Positions 43,792 through 53,758 of a stretch of 64,000 nt of DNA are shown here, in pieces. Below the pieces are notes generated by a model. The model was not told the origin of the DNA. It saw nothing but the letters and a program-made list of their open reading frames with translations, and made no database searches. The translations under genes and the position numbers were made by a program. Source of the DNA: Pseudomonadaceae bacterium. GTDB lineage: Bacteria > Pseudomonadota > Gammaproteobacteria > Pseudomonadales > Azotimanducaceae. The stretch is from contig JANSXA010000005.1 of assembly GCA_024743175.1 (NCBI GenBank), positions 310,001 to 374,000 on the forward strand. Reading direction: 5' to 3'. How positions within the stretch are numbered: the stretch's first letter is position 1; the number at the start of each line of letters is the position of its first letter.

Positions 43792-44796
43792 TTGCAGACC
43801 CTTTTTTCACGGACCGACATTGCACGCATACCCGCTGAAACAGCGGCGGTCGATGTTGTGGGCCTGTCAAAAGCACTGGGCGATGAGTTACGCACCCAGA
43901 TTCTTGCGGTACTGGCACAGAATTCATTTGCGGTGCTGGAACTCTGCAGGATCTTCGACAAGCCTCAGCCCGCTCTCAGCCACCATCTGAAGAAACTGGC
44001 TGACGCAGCCCTGGTGACCAAACGACAGGAAGGTACCAGCGTTTTTTACCAGCGCGCTCGCGCAGATGATCCTTTCACCCGGGCGGCATTTACCTGTATC
44101 GACAGCCAGCTGCTGCCGGACCAGTTGCGTCACAACGTGCAACAGATTTACCAGCTGAGGGTGCAGCGATCTGAACACTTCTTCGCCCATCAGGCGGACG
44201 CGCTGGCCCAGCAGACGGCCCTGATCTGTAATCCAGAGGTTTATATCAATACGGTGTTGGACTGTTTGCATAACTACAGTCAGCTGCCGGTACAGCATGC
44301 TCTGGAAATTGGTCCGGGCAGCGGCGCGTTGATGCGGGCTCTGGCACCCCTGTGCAGGAAAGTCACCGGCATAGACAACGCCGCAGAAATGCTGAGCGAA
44401 ACAGGCCGCAATCTGCACGACATCGACAACGTCACTCTGCTGGAGCAGGATTTTTCCGCTCTGCAGAGCACCGAGACTTTCGATCTGATGGCCGCAGCCA
44501 TGGTGCTGCATCACATGCCCGCGCCTGCGGAATTTTTCAAAAAAGCCCGCACGCTGCTGCGAGATCAAAGTCTGCTGGTGGTCGCCGAACTGTGCCGCCA
44601 CGAGCAAACCTGGGTCAGTGAGCTGTGTGCTGACATCTGGCTCGGCTTTGAGACAGCTGACTTAAACCGTTGGGCGCAGGAGGCTGGCTTCACGCCCGTT
44701 CATCAACAGTTTCTCGCTCAGCGAAATGGTTTTCGCGTTCAGGTGTGTGCATTTGCACCCACCCCTCACCTTTTCACTCAACCTGACCACCCCTAA
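43792..44796 (+). CDS. ArsR-family regulator fused to methyltransferase domain (SahR-like)
   Basis: A 334-aa fusion: an ArsR winged helix (VVGLSKALGDELRTQILAVL, then ALSHHLKKLADAALV) followed by a class I methyltransferase (ALEIGPGSGALMRALAP, then AAAMVLHHMP). This architecture next to ahcY fits SahR-type repressors that sense S-adenosylhomocysteine or SAM. TTG 43792 appears the only usable initiator, with no strong Shine-Dalgarno. It is immediately followed by ahcY (20-nt gap). The metal-binding Cys motif of classical ArsR is not evident. Confidence 0.87.
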   Translation: MQTLFSRTDIARIPAETAAVDVVGLSKALGDELRTQILAVLAQNSFAVLELCRIFDKPQPALSHHLKKLADAALVTKRQEGTSVFYQRARADDPFTRAAFTCIDSQLLPDQLRHNVQQIYQLRVQRSEHFFAHQADALAQQTALICNPEVYINTVLDCLHNYSQLPVQHALEIGPGSGALMRALAPLCRKVTGIDNAAEMLSETGRNLHDIDNVTLLEQDFSALQSTETFDLMAAAMVLHHMPAPAEFFKKARTLLRDQSLLVVAELCRHEQTWVSELCADIWLGFETADLNRWAQEAGFTPVHQQFLAQRNGFRVQVCAFAPTPHLFTQPDHP

Positions 44797-44816
44797 CCTG
44801 AAAAAAGGAATCTGAC

Positions 44817-46178
44817 ATGACCGACTATAAAGTCGCTGATATATCGCTGGCTGAATATGGCCGCAAAGAAATTTCCATGGCCGAAGCTGAAATGCCTGCG
44901 CTGATGTCTTTACGCAACGAGTATATGGATCAACAGCCTCTGGCTGGCGCCAGAATTATCGGCTGTATCCACATGACCATTCAAACTGCGGTATTGATCG
45001 AAACGCTCACCGCCCTGGGTGCAGAAGTGCGCTGGTCGTCATGTAACATTTTCTCGACGCAGGACCACGCTGCAGCAGCCATGGCAGAAAGCGGCGTCCC
45101 GGTATTTGCCTGGAAAGGTGAAACCGAAGAAGAATATGAATGGTGCATTCGGCAAACCATTCTGAAAGATGGCAAACCCTGGGATGCGAATCTTCTGCTC
45201 GATGACGGCGGCGACCTGACCCAGATCATTCACAACGATTATCCGCAGATGCTTAAAACCATCCACGGCATCAGCGAAGAAACCACAACAGGTGTTCACC
45301 GTCTGCTGGAAATGATGCGCGAAGGTCAACTGAAAGTACCCGCCATCAACGTCAACGATGCCATCACCAAATCGAAAAATGACAACCGTTATGGTTGCCG
45401 CCACAGCTTGAACGACGCAGTAAAAAGAGCAACCGACATGCTGATGGCTGGCAAGCGCGCACTGGTTGTCGGCTATGGTGACGTGGGCAAGGGATCAGCT
45501 CAGAGCTTACGTCAGGAAGGTATGATTGTTCGCGTCGCCGAAGTCGACCCGATCTGCGCCATGCAGGCGTGTATGGATGGCTATGAAGTCGTTTCTGCTT
45601 ATAAAAACGGCATCAATACCGGCCGCACCGAAGATATAGATATGCGCCTGATGCAGGACACTGACCTGATTGTGACCTGCACCGGCAACGCGGACGTCTG
45701 CGACGCTGCCATGTTGCAAACCATCAAATCCGGTGCAGTGGTCTGTAACATCGGCCATTTCGATAACGAGATCGATACCGCCTATATGCGCGAGAACTGG
45801 CGCTGGGACAAAGTCAAAGACCAGGTTCACCAGATCTTCCGTTCTGACGATCGATTTGACTACATCGTGTTACTGTCCGAGGGTCGACTGGTTAATCTGG
45901 GCAATGCCACAGGCCATCCGTCGCGTATTATGGATGGCTCATTTGCCAACCAGGCGCTTGCACAAATGCACCTGTTTGAGCAGGCCTGGGCAGACCAGCC
46001 TGAAAATCAACGAGCACCGATCACCGTCGAAGTTCTTCCCAAGAAACTGGATGAAGAAGTTGCAGCCCTGATGGTCAAAGGGTTCGGCGGCATGGTTACG
46101 CAACTTACCGACACTCAGGCGAAGTACATTGGTGTCACCACCGAAGGGCCATTTAAACCGGACAGCTACAAGTACTGA
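44817..46178 (+). CDS. ahcY: adenosylhomocysteinase
   Basis: A 453-aa S-adenosylhomocysteine hydrolase with [23 protein letters not shown], the NAD-binding [12 protein letters not shown] and a C-terminal KPDSYKY ending, all canonical. It splits SAH into adenosine and homocysteine, removing the inhibitor of methyltransferases. AAAGGA lies 9 nt from the ATG. It sits directly downstream of the SahR-like regulator, which probably represses it until SAH accumulates. Confidence 0.98.
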   Translation: MTDYKVADISLAEYGRKEISMAEAEMPALMSLRNEYMDQQPLAGARIIGCIHMTIQTAVLIETLTALGAEVRWSSCNIFSTQDHAAAAMAESGVPVFAWKGETEEEYEWCIRQTILKDGKPWDANLLLDDGGDLTQIIHNDYPQMLKTIHGISEETTTGVHRLLEMMREGQLKVPAINVNDAITKSKNDNRYGCRHSLNDAVKRATDMLMAGKRALVVGYGDVGKGSAQSLRQEGMIVRVAEVDPICAMQACMDGYEVVSAYKNGINTGRTEDIDMRLMQDTDLIVTCTGNADVCDAAMLQTIKSGAVVCNIGHFDNEIDTAYMRENWRWDKVKDQVHQIFRSDDRFDYIVLLSEGRLVNLGNATGHPSRIMDGSFANQALAQMHLFEQAWADQPENQRAPITVEVLPKKLDEEVAALMVKGFGGMVTQLTDTQAKYIGVTTEGPFKPDSYKY

Positions 46179-46219
46179 TTACGTACTGACGCTTTATCCA
46201 CTGAGGAGCGCACAAGACC

Positions 46220-47098
46220 ATGCAGTCACTGCAGAACATCATCGAACTGCTGGATCTTACCGAGATAGAGCAGAACCACTATCTGGCCACCAGCCCCAAC
46301 GAAGGCTGGCAGCGGGTTTATGGTGGCCAGGTGATCGGTCAGGCGTTAGTCGCGGCGTCACGAACCGTTGAAGAAAGTCGCCATGCACATTCACTGCATG
46401 GCTATTTTCTGCGTGCCGGAGACACTTCGATTCCGATCCTCTACAAGGTGGATCGCATTCGTGACGGGCGCAGCTTTACTACCCGAAGCGTAGTGGCGAT
46501 CCAGCGGGGCGAAGCCATCTTCACAATGTCCATATCATTTCAGGTCGACGAAGAAGGCCTGTCACATCAGTTCCCCATGCCTCAAACCCCGGCGCCGGAA
46601 ACCCTCATCGATGAGAGTGAGTTACGCGCTGAGCAGGCCAAAGACTGGCCGGAGGAGTTTCAGGATTCCTTCAGCAGCATGTCACCGATACAGATGCGCC
46701 CGGTAGACCCGCTTGATCTGATGAATCCAGCGCCGGCACCACCTTCGCAGATGTGCTGGATGCGTACCCGGGAAGCATTGCCCGATGATCAGAGGCTGCA
46801 CCAGTGTGTGCTGGCCTATCTATCGGACTGGTCGCTGCTGGATACCGCAACCCGGCCTCATGCAATCAGCTTCATGCAGGATAATGTGCAGATGGCGAGC
46901 CTTGATCACGCCATGTGGTTTCACCGACCTTTTCGAGCGGATGAATGGCTGCTGTACGCCCAGGACAGCCCTGCCGCCAGCGGCTCAAGAGGCTTTAACC
47001 GTGGCCTGATTTATAACCAGGCCGGTGATCTGGTGGCTTCCACAACCCAGGAAGGGCTGATGCGGATGCACAGTTCACCCCGCCAGCCCAGCCAGTAA
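46220..47098 (+). CDS. tesB: acyl-CoA thioesterase II (TesB)
   Basis: A 292-aa double-hotdog thioesterase: VYGGQVIGQALVAASRTV, HSLHGYFLRAGD, RDGRSFTTRSVVAIQ and a second half LDHAMWFHRPFRADEWLLY. It hydrolyses medium- and long-chain acyl-CoA. It lies 42 nt after ahcY in the same direction, perhaps in the same transcript, although a functional link is not obvious. No terminator with a T-tract is visible after its stop. Confidence 0.95.
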   Translation: MQSLQNIIELLDLTEIEQNHYLATSPNEGWQRVYGGQVIGQALVAASRTVEESRHAHSLHGYFLRAGDTSIPILYKVDRIRDGRSFTTRSVVAIQRGEAIFTMSISFQVDEEGLSHQFPMPQTPAPETLIDESELRAEQAKDWPEEFQDSFSSMSPIQMRPVDPLDLMNPAPAPPSQMCWMRTREALPDDQRLHQCVLAYLSDWSLLDTATRPHAISFMQDNVQMASLDHAMWFHRPFRADEWLLYAQDSPAASGSRGFNRGLIYNQAGDLVASTTQEGLMRMHSSPRQPSQ

Positions 47099-47226
47099 AC
47101 TCGATCCGGATCGGGCCAATCTATTGGTGATAGCCGGCTATACAATACCCCGCCGCACTGGGATAATGGCGGGCTTTGCGTGTGCAATATTGTGTGCGTT
47201 GTACTTCTTTTAGAGGATCTCTTTTA

Positions 47227-48165
47227 ATGGCGGATGTAAACGCAATAGCGGCGTCGGTTGAATCGCTCAAGCAACATTTTGAACAGCATAATTATATCTG
47301 CAGCGATCAGATTGCGACTGCGGTATACCTGGCTTTTCATCTGAACAAACCCATCCTGATCGAAGGTCCGCCCGGTGTGGGCAAAACAGAGCTGGCCAAA
47401 ACCACCGCTGAAATGTTTGCGCTGCCAATGATCCGCTTGCAGTGTTACGAAGGCCTTGATGAAGCCAAAGCGATCTACGAATGGAAATACGGTAAGCAGC
47501 TGCTGTATACCCAGGTTTTGAAAGAAGCATTGGACGAGGTGCTGGATGGGGCCAAAGGTTTCACCCAGTCGGTGAAGCGCCTGCACGAATTTGGCGACAT
47601 CTTTTTCTCTGAAGAGTTTCTCGAACCCCGCCCGTTGATGAAAGCCCTGCAGGAAGACGATGGCTGTGTTCTGCTGATTGACGAGATTGATAAGTCTGAT
47701 CACGAATTTGAATCGATGCTGCTGGAAATTCTGTCGGATTTCCAGATTTCGATTCCCGAAATTGGCACCATCAAAGCAAATAAAGAACCACCCATGGTGT
47801 TTCTGACTTCCAACAACACCCGGGAAATTTCCGACGCCTTAAAACGACGCTGTCTGCACCTGTATATTCCTTTCCCGGATATCGATCTGGAGCAACGTAT
47901 TATTCACGCAAGGGTGCCCGAGGTGCCAGAAGAGCTGCGTCGTCAGATGGTTGAGTTCATCCACGAATTGCGCGGCCTGGACCTGAAAAAGGTACCTGCC
48001 ATCTCTGAGACTATCGATTGGGCCCGCACTCTGCTGCTGCTGCACACCGAGTCGCTGGAGCCTAAACTGGTGAAAGATACGCTGAACGTCATCCTGAAAT
48101 TCCAGGAAGACATCGAAAACGTTGAAGCCGAACTCACCTCCATCACCAACAAAATTCGTAAGTAG
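47227..48165 (+). CDS. MoxR-family AAA+ ATPase
   Basis: A 313-aa AAA+ protein with Walker A EGPPGVGKTE, Walker B CVLLIDEIDKSD and sensor region FLTSNNTREISDALKRRC. MoxR ATPases act as metal- or complex-assembly chaperones paired with VWA proteins; the next gene encodes one. AGAGGA lies 9 nt before the ATG 47227, so the 17-residue upstream extension in the track is rejected. In carboxydotrophs the equivalent pair is CoxD/CoxE, but no molybdoenzyme is nearby. Confidence 0.93.
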   Translation: MADVNAIAASVESLKQHFEQHNYICSDQIATAVYLAFHLNKPILIEGPPGVGKTELAKTTAEMFALPMIRLQCYEGLDEAKAIYEWKYGKQLLYTQVLKEALDEVLDGAKGFTQSVKRLHEFGDIFFSEEFLEPRPLMKALQEDDGCVLLIDEIDKSDHEFESMLLEILSDFQISIPEIGTIKANKEPPMVFLTSNNTREISDALKRRCLHLYIPFPDIDLEQRIIHARVPEVPEELRRQMVEFIHELRGLDLKKVPAISETIDWARTLLLLHTESLEPKLVKDTLNVILKFQEDIENVEAELTSITNKIRK

Positions 48166-48184
48166 CCTGGCCGTGAGATAGAAC

Positions 48185-49672
48185 ATGGAACGCGAGCTCA
48201 CCAATTTCATTCGCGCCCTGCGCATGGCAGATGTACGCGTTTCTACCGCGGAAACGCTGGATGCGATGAATACCCTCGAGCTGGTGGGTTATCGCGACCG
48301 CGAGTTTCTGAAACACTCGCTGTCCCTGGTGTTGCCTAAAACAGCTGATGAAAAAGAAACCTTTGACCGCTGTTTTGACGAGTTTTTCACTTTTGAAGAA
48401 CTCAGTGGCGAACGCGACAGCACAGAGGCTGATACACAGGGCGAAGCCGGCGAAGATGCGGATGGCGAAGGCGGTGAAGGCAGCGGTGGTCAACGTCCAC
48501 CGGGAGAACCTGCCAGCGGCAGGAAGAAAAAGAGCAAAGCCAAAAAGCCCAACAATCTCTATGAGGAAGAACCCGAAGAGGATCTGGGCCCCGGCGAGAT
48601 GAGTGAAGCCAGCGGCGCGCTGTCGCAGCTGCTGATGTCCAACTCTAAAGTAGATCTGACCGTGGCAATGGCCAAGGCTGGCGAAGCCATTGGCGTGCGT
48701 GATATCAAAATTTTTACCCAGAAGGGTTTGTACACCCGGCGCATCATGGACGAAATGGGACTGGCTGATCTCAACCAGGAGATCAGCACTCTGCGCGAGG
48801 CGCCTTCTGTGCCTTCGCGTCGACTCGGCCAGGAGTTAAAGCGCCGCAGGGACTGGCTGCGGGAACAGGTACGGGATTACGTTGAGCGCCAGTTCCTGCT
48901 CAACGCCGATGTCTCGGGTCGAAAACTACGCGAAGAGTTATTGCGTAAGGTCAAACTATCCAATGTTGAACACCGGAATTTCCGCCTGATACAGGAAATG
49001 GTGTTCAAGATGGCGAAAAAGCTGACCACCATGCATTCCCGCCGCAAGAAAGTGTTCAAAAAGGGGGCATTGAACGTACCCCGCACCCTGCGACACAACA
49101 TGTCTTACGACGGCGCAATTTTTGATCTGCACTGGAAATCTGTAAAGATTGATCGGCCCAAAGTATTTGCGATATGCGACGTATCCGGCTCTGTTGCCAC
49201 CTATGCGCGCTTCATGTTGATGTTTCTGTACAGTCTCGATGAAGTGATGCCAAAAGTACGTAGCTTTGCATTCTCTTCTGATCTCGCAGAAGTGACTGAT
49301 CTGTTCAACCGAAACAAGATCGAAGACGCTATAGCCAAAGTGCTGCGTGACTACGCCGGCGGCTCAACCGACTACGGGCAGGCATTTAAGGATTTCCGTA
49401 AACTGTGTATGGACGACGTCGACAATCGCACCACAATTATCATTCTCGGCGATGCGCGCAACAACTATGGTGAAGCTAACGCTGAGATCCTCAAAGAAAT
49501 GTACGACCGCAGCAAACGTGTTATCTGGCTGAATCCGGAGTCTCGTGTTTCCTGGAATACCGGCGACTCCGAAATGCGCAAATACGGCGCCTATTCTCAT
49601 CAGGTGGATGAGTGCAATTCACTCATGCATTTAGAGCGCGTTGTAGGTAATCTGCTGAAACAGACGACATAA
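48185..49672 (+). CDS. VWA domain protein, CoxE-like
   Basis: A 495-aa protein: helical N-terminus, an acidic/Gly-rich disordered linker from about residue 75 to 140 with a KKKSKAKK patch, and a C-terminal von Willebrand A domain whose MIDAS motif reads ICDVSGSV, followed by DYAGGSTDYGQ (Thr). It is the presumed partner of the MoxR ATPase directly upstream (19-nt gap), forming a chaperone-like pair. The client could be a metalloenzyme or the downstream peptide transporter; neither is proven. Confidence 0.9.
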   Translation: MERELTNFIRALRMADVRVSTAETLDAMNTLELVGYRDREFLKHSLSLVLPKTADEKETFDRCFDEFFTFEELSGERDSTEADTQGEAGEDADGEGGEGSGGQRPPGEPASGRKKKSKAKKPNNLYEEEPEEDLGPGEMSEASGALSQLLMSNSKVDLTVAMAKAGEAIGVRDIKIFTQKGLYTRRIMDEMGLADLNQEISTLREAPSVPSRRLGQELKRRRDWLREQVRDYVERQFLLNADVSGRKLREELLRKVKLSNVEHRNFRLIQEMVFKMAKKLTTMHSRRKKVFKKGALNVPRTLRHNMSYDGAIFDLHWKSVKIDRPKVFAICDVSGSVATYARFMLMFLYSLDEVMPKVRSFAFSSDLAEVTDLFNRNKIEDAIAKVLRDYAGGSTDYGQAFKDFRKLCMDDVDNRTTIIILGDARNNYGEANAEILKEMYDRSKRVIWLNPESRVSWNTGDSEMRKYGAYSHQVDECNSLMHLERVVGNLLKQTT

Positions 49673-49696
49673 GACCCGCTACCTCTATATGAATCT

Positions 49697-51409
49697 ATGA
49701 GCGATGTGAACTACACCCAGCCCGACGGCGAAGAGTCGTTTGCCAAAGCTGCCGGAAAACAGCTTCTAGGTTTTGGCCTGGCTACGGTCGTGTTCTTCGG
49801 CTTGCTTATGTGGGGGCTGCAGACACTGGCCAGCATGGTGGGTTCCAGCACGGTGTCTGCGAAAGCCGTAGACGCAGAAAATCAGTCCATCACCATAGCG
49901 ATCGCGACAGAACCGCCACAGATGGATTCCACCCTCGCAACCGACGCCTCTTCCGGCATGATTCTCGGGCACGTCATGGAAGGCCTGTTGCGCAACAGCA
50001 TGGACGACAAAATAGAAGCTGCCATTGCCGAGCGCTGGGAAATCAACGCAACCCAGGCAACCTTCTGGCTCCGGGACGATGCACGCTGGAGCGATGGTGA
50101 ACCCATCACCGCCCATGACTTTGTGTTTGCCTGGCGATCAGCGCTTAAACCGGAAAACGCATCAGAATATGCGTTCCTGCTTTACCCGATTAAAAATGGT
50201 CGAGCGGTCAACGAAGGTGACCTGCCCTATACCGAACTGGGTGTCAGAGCGGTGGATGATCAGACCCTGGTTGTTGATCTGGAACGCCCAATTGCTTTCT
50301 TCGACAAACTGGTCGCTTTTCCAACCTACTTACCCATCCGGGAAGATTTTTACAACGCAACCAACGGCAGGTTTGGCGCAGATGCCTGGGAAATGCTGTA
50401 TTCCGGTCCCTTCATGATCACCTCCTGGGTACACGGGTCCAGCCTGCTGTTAGAACGCAACCCCTACTACTGGGATCAGGACAGCATATCCCTGCAACAG
50501 ATTAATATTGGTTATATCACCTCCGACGGCACAGCCAAGCTGAACTTCTTTAAAGACAACAAAATCGCGTTTACTACCCTGCTGGCAGAAAACCTCACCA
50601 ATGCGATGGCGCAGCGCTGGCATATTGAACGCACCCAGGACGGTACTGTCTTTTTCCTGGATTTCAATCACCGCCCGGACCACGTCACCAGCAACCGCAA
50701 TCTGCGCAAAGCGCTGCAACTGGTTCTGGACATGGAAGAACTGGTTTACAAGGTCACCAAGCTGCCCGGCTACATTCCCGGAGAATCGCTGTTTCCAACC
50801 TGGCTGCAGGGGGTGGAAGACAAATTCCGCAAAGAGTATCCCGCACCTGAACTGATTCTGGATCGCGACGAAGCTTTAAGGCATCTGGAGCTTGCCAAAC
50901 AGGAACTGGGCATCGACGAAATTCCAGAGCTGATTCTGTTAAGTGGTGACAACCCGCTTTCAAGTCTGCAATCTGAGTGGGTTCAAGAAGTGTTGCGAAC
51001 CAAACTGGGCATCTCGGTAAAAATAGATAAACAGATCTTCAAACAGCGCCTGGCAAAAATGACCGCTGGCGAATTTGATATGGTGCTCGCCGGCTGGGGT
51101 CCGGACTATGACGATCCGCTGACCTTTGGCGACCTTTATGCGTCCTGGAACAAAAACAACCGCGGCTTGTATAACAACCCGGAAATGGACCGCCTTATCG
51201 AGCAGGCGCAGAACTCCGTAGTCCCACGCGAGCGGATGGAAACGTTTGCTGCGATCCAGCAACTCCTTTTTGACGATGTTGCGCAACTGCCGATGTACGA
51301 ACGAGGGGTTACCTTTGTGATCCATCCACACCTGAAAAACGTCAAGCAGCGTGTTATTGGTGCATCGACGGATTTCACCCGGGCGTACATCGACACAACG
51401 GCGTACTGA
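49697..51409 (+). CDS. oppA: oligopeptide ABC transporter, substrate-binding protein
   Basis: A 570-aa SBP_bac_5 protein: SITIAIATEPPQMDSTLATD, GHVMEGLLR and WSDGEPITAHDFVFAWR are typical of OppA. Instead of a cleavable signal it has a cytoplasmic N-terminal tail of about 20 residues and one transmembrane helix (LGFGLATVVFFGLLMWGLQTL), so it is probably tethered to the inner membrane. It opens the opp operon, 24 nt after the VWA gene. Confidence 0.93.
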   Translation: MSDVNYTQPDGEESFAKAAGKQLLGFGLATVVFFGLLMWGLQTLASMVGSSTVSAKAVDAENQSITIAIATEPPQMDSTLATDASSGMILGHVMEGLLRNSMDDKIEAAIAERWEINATQATFWLRDDARWSDGEPITAHDFVFAWRSALKPENASEYAFLLYPIKNGRAVNEGDLPYTELGVRAVDDQTLVVDLERPIAFFDKLVAFPTYLPIREDFYNATNGRFGADAWEMLYSGPFMITSWVHGSSLLLERNPYYWDQDSISLQQINIGYITSDGTAKLNFFKDNKIAFTTLLAENLTNAMAQRWHIERTQDGTVFFLDFNHRPDHVTSNRNLRKALQLVLDMEELVYKVTKLPGYIPGESLFPTWLQGVEDKFRKEYPAPELILDRDEALRHLELAKQELGIDEIPELILLSGDNPLSSLQSEWVQEVLRTKLGISVKIDKQIFKQRLAKMTAGEFDMVLAGWGPDYDDPLTFGDLYASWNKNNRGLYNNPEMDRLIEQAQNSVVPRERMETFAAIQQLLFDDVAQLPMYERGVTFVIHPHLKNVKQRVIGASTDFTRAYIDTTAY

Positions 51410-51444
51410 CAGATGTCGAGAATCTCACCCAAGCACCCATCAAT

Positions 51445-52377
51445 ATGCTGAAGTACGCATTTAAACGCATTGTTCAGGGACTCATCACGGTGTGGTTCAT
51501 CGCCACCGCGACATTTTTTGCCATGCACGCCGTACCCGGCGATCCGTTGTCCGGAGATAAAGCTTTAAGCGACAAAACTCGCGCTAATCTGGAAGCCAAA
51601 TACGGTTTGGACAAACCATTGATGACTCAGTACGGCATTTATCTGGCCAACATCGCCAAAGGCGATTTTGGTATTTCATTCACTCAGGAAAACCGCAAAG
51701 TTAACGACATCATCCGCGAGCACTTTCCCGTTTCCGCAACGCTGGGCATTCTGGCCATCCTGTTCGCCGGTGCTGGCGGCATCCTCTGGGGGGCGCTGAC
51801 CGCCCTGTATCGAAACAGGTTGCCCGACACAATTATCATGTTCCTGGTCATTCTGGGCATATCCGTTCCTTCTTTTGTTGTGGCGGCGATAGGCCAGCTC
51901 AGCCTGGTGAATATCAATGACCTCGCGGGAGTTTCTCTGTTACCAATAGGTGGTTGGGGTACGGTGTGGCACATGATTGTTCCATCAATGGTGCTTGGAC
52001 TCGGCACCATGGCTTATCTCACCCGTCTGATGCGCTCCTCCATGTTAGAAATTATCAGTTCAGATTTTGTGCGAACCGCAAAAGCCAAAGGCGTGCCACC
52101 TACCCAGATATTCACACGCCACCAGCTGCGTAACGCCATCCTGCCGGTCATAACCGTTCTAGGTCCTTCTATCGCAGGCATAACCACAGGCGGTTTTGTT
52201 GTCGAGATTATTTTTGCTATCCCCGGTCTCGGGCGCTACTTCGTGCAGGCAGTACAACAGCTGGATTACACCGTAATCATGGGCACCACGGTTTTCTTCG
52301 GTGCGTTTTTGGTCTTCATGGTCATCCTGGTGGATATTATTTACGGCTATGTTGATCCACGGGTCCGACTGGAGTGA
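51445..52377 (+). CDS. oppB: oligopeptide ABC transporter permease OppB
   Basis: A 310-aa permease with six membrane segments and the ATPase-contact loop DFVRTAKAKGVPP. The opening LKYAFKRIVQGLITVWFIATATFF is typical of OppB/DppB. It follows oppA by 35 nt and overlaps oppC by 4 nt. It is the first of the two pore subunits. Confidence 0.95.
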   Translation: MLKYAFKRIVQGLITVWFIATATFFAMHAVPGDPLSGDKALSDKTRANLEAKYGLDKPLMTQYGIYLANIAKGDFGISFTQENRKVNDIIREHFPVSATLGILAILFAGAGGILWGALTALYRNRLPDTIIMFLVILGISVPSFVVAAIGQLSLVNINDLAGVSLLPIGGWGTVWHMIVPSMVLGLGTMAYLTRLMRSSMLEIISSDFVRTAKAKGVPPTQIFTRHQLRNAILPVITVLGPSIAGITTGGFVVEIIFAIPGLGRYFVQAVQQLDYTVIMGTTVFFGAFLVFMVILVDIIYGYVDPRVRLE

Positions 52378-53756
52378 GCACCTTGACAGACCAGTCCCTA
52401 GCGCCGGATGCATTCAAGAGAATCGAGCAGACCGCACAGATTCACGGCATCAGTCGGCCGTCACTGTCTTACTGGCAGGACGCCTGGATACGTCTGAAAG
52501 CCAACCGGCGGGCGTTGTACTCGCTGTACCTGGTTGTCGGTTTATTACTGTTTACTTTTCTTGGCCCCCTGATCTGGCAGATCGACCCTTCTGTGCAGGA
52601 TGTAGATCAGATCAGTCAGCCGCCGTTTGCCAGTCGAACGGTCCAACTGGTGCCGGAATACCAGCCCTGGTATCCGTCCGACGAACTGTCCGGCACAGGT
52701 CTCAATTTCGTAGCGCCACCCACCACTCAATACGTTCGTCTTACCTGGGATAAAAACCCTGCGGCCACTGGTGGTTACCGGGTGTACAGAAACCTGTTTC
52801 CCATCGGGGTTGAGCGCGCCTACGGGCTGCCGTTGAAGGAAACCGGCGTGGCGGAGAATTTCTTTGAAGATCGACTGGATCTTAAACCGCGCAACTATTT
52901 TTATTCCATTGTTGCCCTGGATGACGATGGCAATGAGTTACACGACCAAGTGGAAACCATAGAAGGTGAAGTAATACGTGTCATGGCGCCTCGCGAAGCG
53001 ATCTCTCGCGGTATGTTGGATGCTGACGAAGCACCGGTTTTTGGTACTCAGTACACGCTGCCACTACACCCTCTGGGCACTGATTATCTGGGCCGCGACA
53101 TGCTCGCCCGGCTCATGCACGGCGCCAGGGTTTCGCTGTTCATAGGATTTTTTGCGCCTTTTATCTTTGTTCTGGTTGGCGTTGCCTACGGCAGTGTTGC
53201 AGGATTTCTCGGCGGCATGACCGACCAGGCGTTGATGCGCTTTGCTGACTTTGTGGTGGCGCTACCTTTCCTGTTATTCATGATTCTGTTTAAAGTGGTG
53301 TTTGCCATCGGCCCTGGCGAAAGCGGCATCATGCCCATGCTGCTGGCCATGGTGTTGCTGCTGTGGCCCGCTACCGCACGTCTGGTGCGCGGCCAGATAC
53401 TGCAGATCCGCGAAGAGGGTTACATCAGCGCATCGCGCCTGTTAGGTGCAAAAACCAATTATCTGGTTCTGCGTCACATGATACCCAACACCATGGGTGT
53501 CATCCTGGTCACCATCACTTTTGCCGTACCCAGCGCCATTTTCACCGAGGCGTTCCTGTCATTTATCGGCATGGGAGTTGCACCACCTACCCCATCCTGG
53601 GGATCAATGTGTAATGAAGGCATTAAAACGATGCTGACTACACCACACGAACTAATTTTTCCTGCACTGTTGATCAGCGTGACCGTACTGGCTTTCAACC
53701 TGCTGGGTGATGGCTTGCGGGATGCCTTGGATGCGCGCATGCGCAACAGAGAGTAG
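52374..53756 (+). CDS. oppC: oligopeptide ABC transporter permease OppC with FN3-like insertion
   Basis: A 460-aa permease, about 150 residues longer than usual. After the first membrane helix (about 48-68) comes an extra periplasmic segment: VRLTWDKNPAATGGYRVYRN, then YFYSIVALDDDGNE (about 113-205), a strand/turn pattern typical of fibronectin type III. The normal core then follows (HPLGTDYLGRDMLARLMHG, contact loop EEGYISASRLLGAK). GTG overlaps the oppB stop by 4 nt. The insertion may contact the tethered OppA or cell-wall material. Confidence 0.93.
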   Translation: MSTLTDQSLAPDAFKRIEQTAQIHGISRPSLSYWQDAWIRLKANRRALYSLYLVVGLLLFTFLGPLIWQIDPSVQDVDQISQPPFASRTVQLVPEYQPWYPSDELSGTGLNFVAPPTTQYVRLTWDKNPAATGGYRVYRNLFPIGVERAYGLPLKETGVAENFFEDRLDLKPRNYFYSIVALDDDGNELHDQVETIEGEVIRVMAPREAISRGMLDADEAPVFGTQYTLPLHPLGTDYLGRDMLARLMHGARVSLFIGFFAPFIFVLVGVAYGSVAGFLGGMTDQALMRFADFVVALPFLLFMILFKVVFAIGPGESGIMPMLLAMVLLLWPATARLVRGQILQIREEGYISASRLLGAKTNYLVLRHMIPNTMGVILVTITFAVPSAIFTEAFLSFIGMGVAPPTPSWGSMCNEGIKTMLTTPHELIFPALLISVTVLAFNLLGDGLRDALDARMRNRE

Positions 53757-53758
53757 TT

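Noticed and set aside
43924-44607. 227-aa ORF opposite the SahR-like gene
   Set aside because: Antisense shadow; the sense frame has complete HTH and methyltransferase motifs.
44797-44816. A SAH riboswitch in front of ahcY
   Set aside because: Only 20 nt separate the SahR-like stop from the ahcY start, too short for the known aptamers; regulation is better explained by the palindrome upstream of the regulator.
47099-47226. Terminator at GATCCGGATC after tesB
   Set aside because: A short palindrome without a T-tract or convincing stem; no reason to call a terminator.
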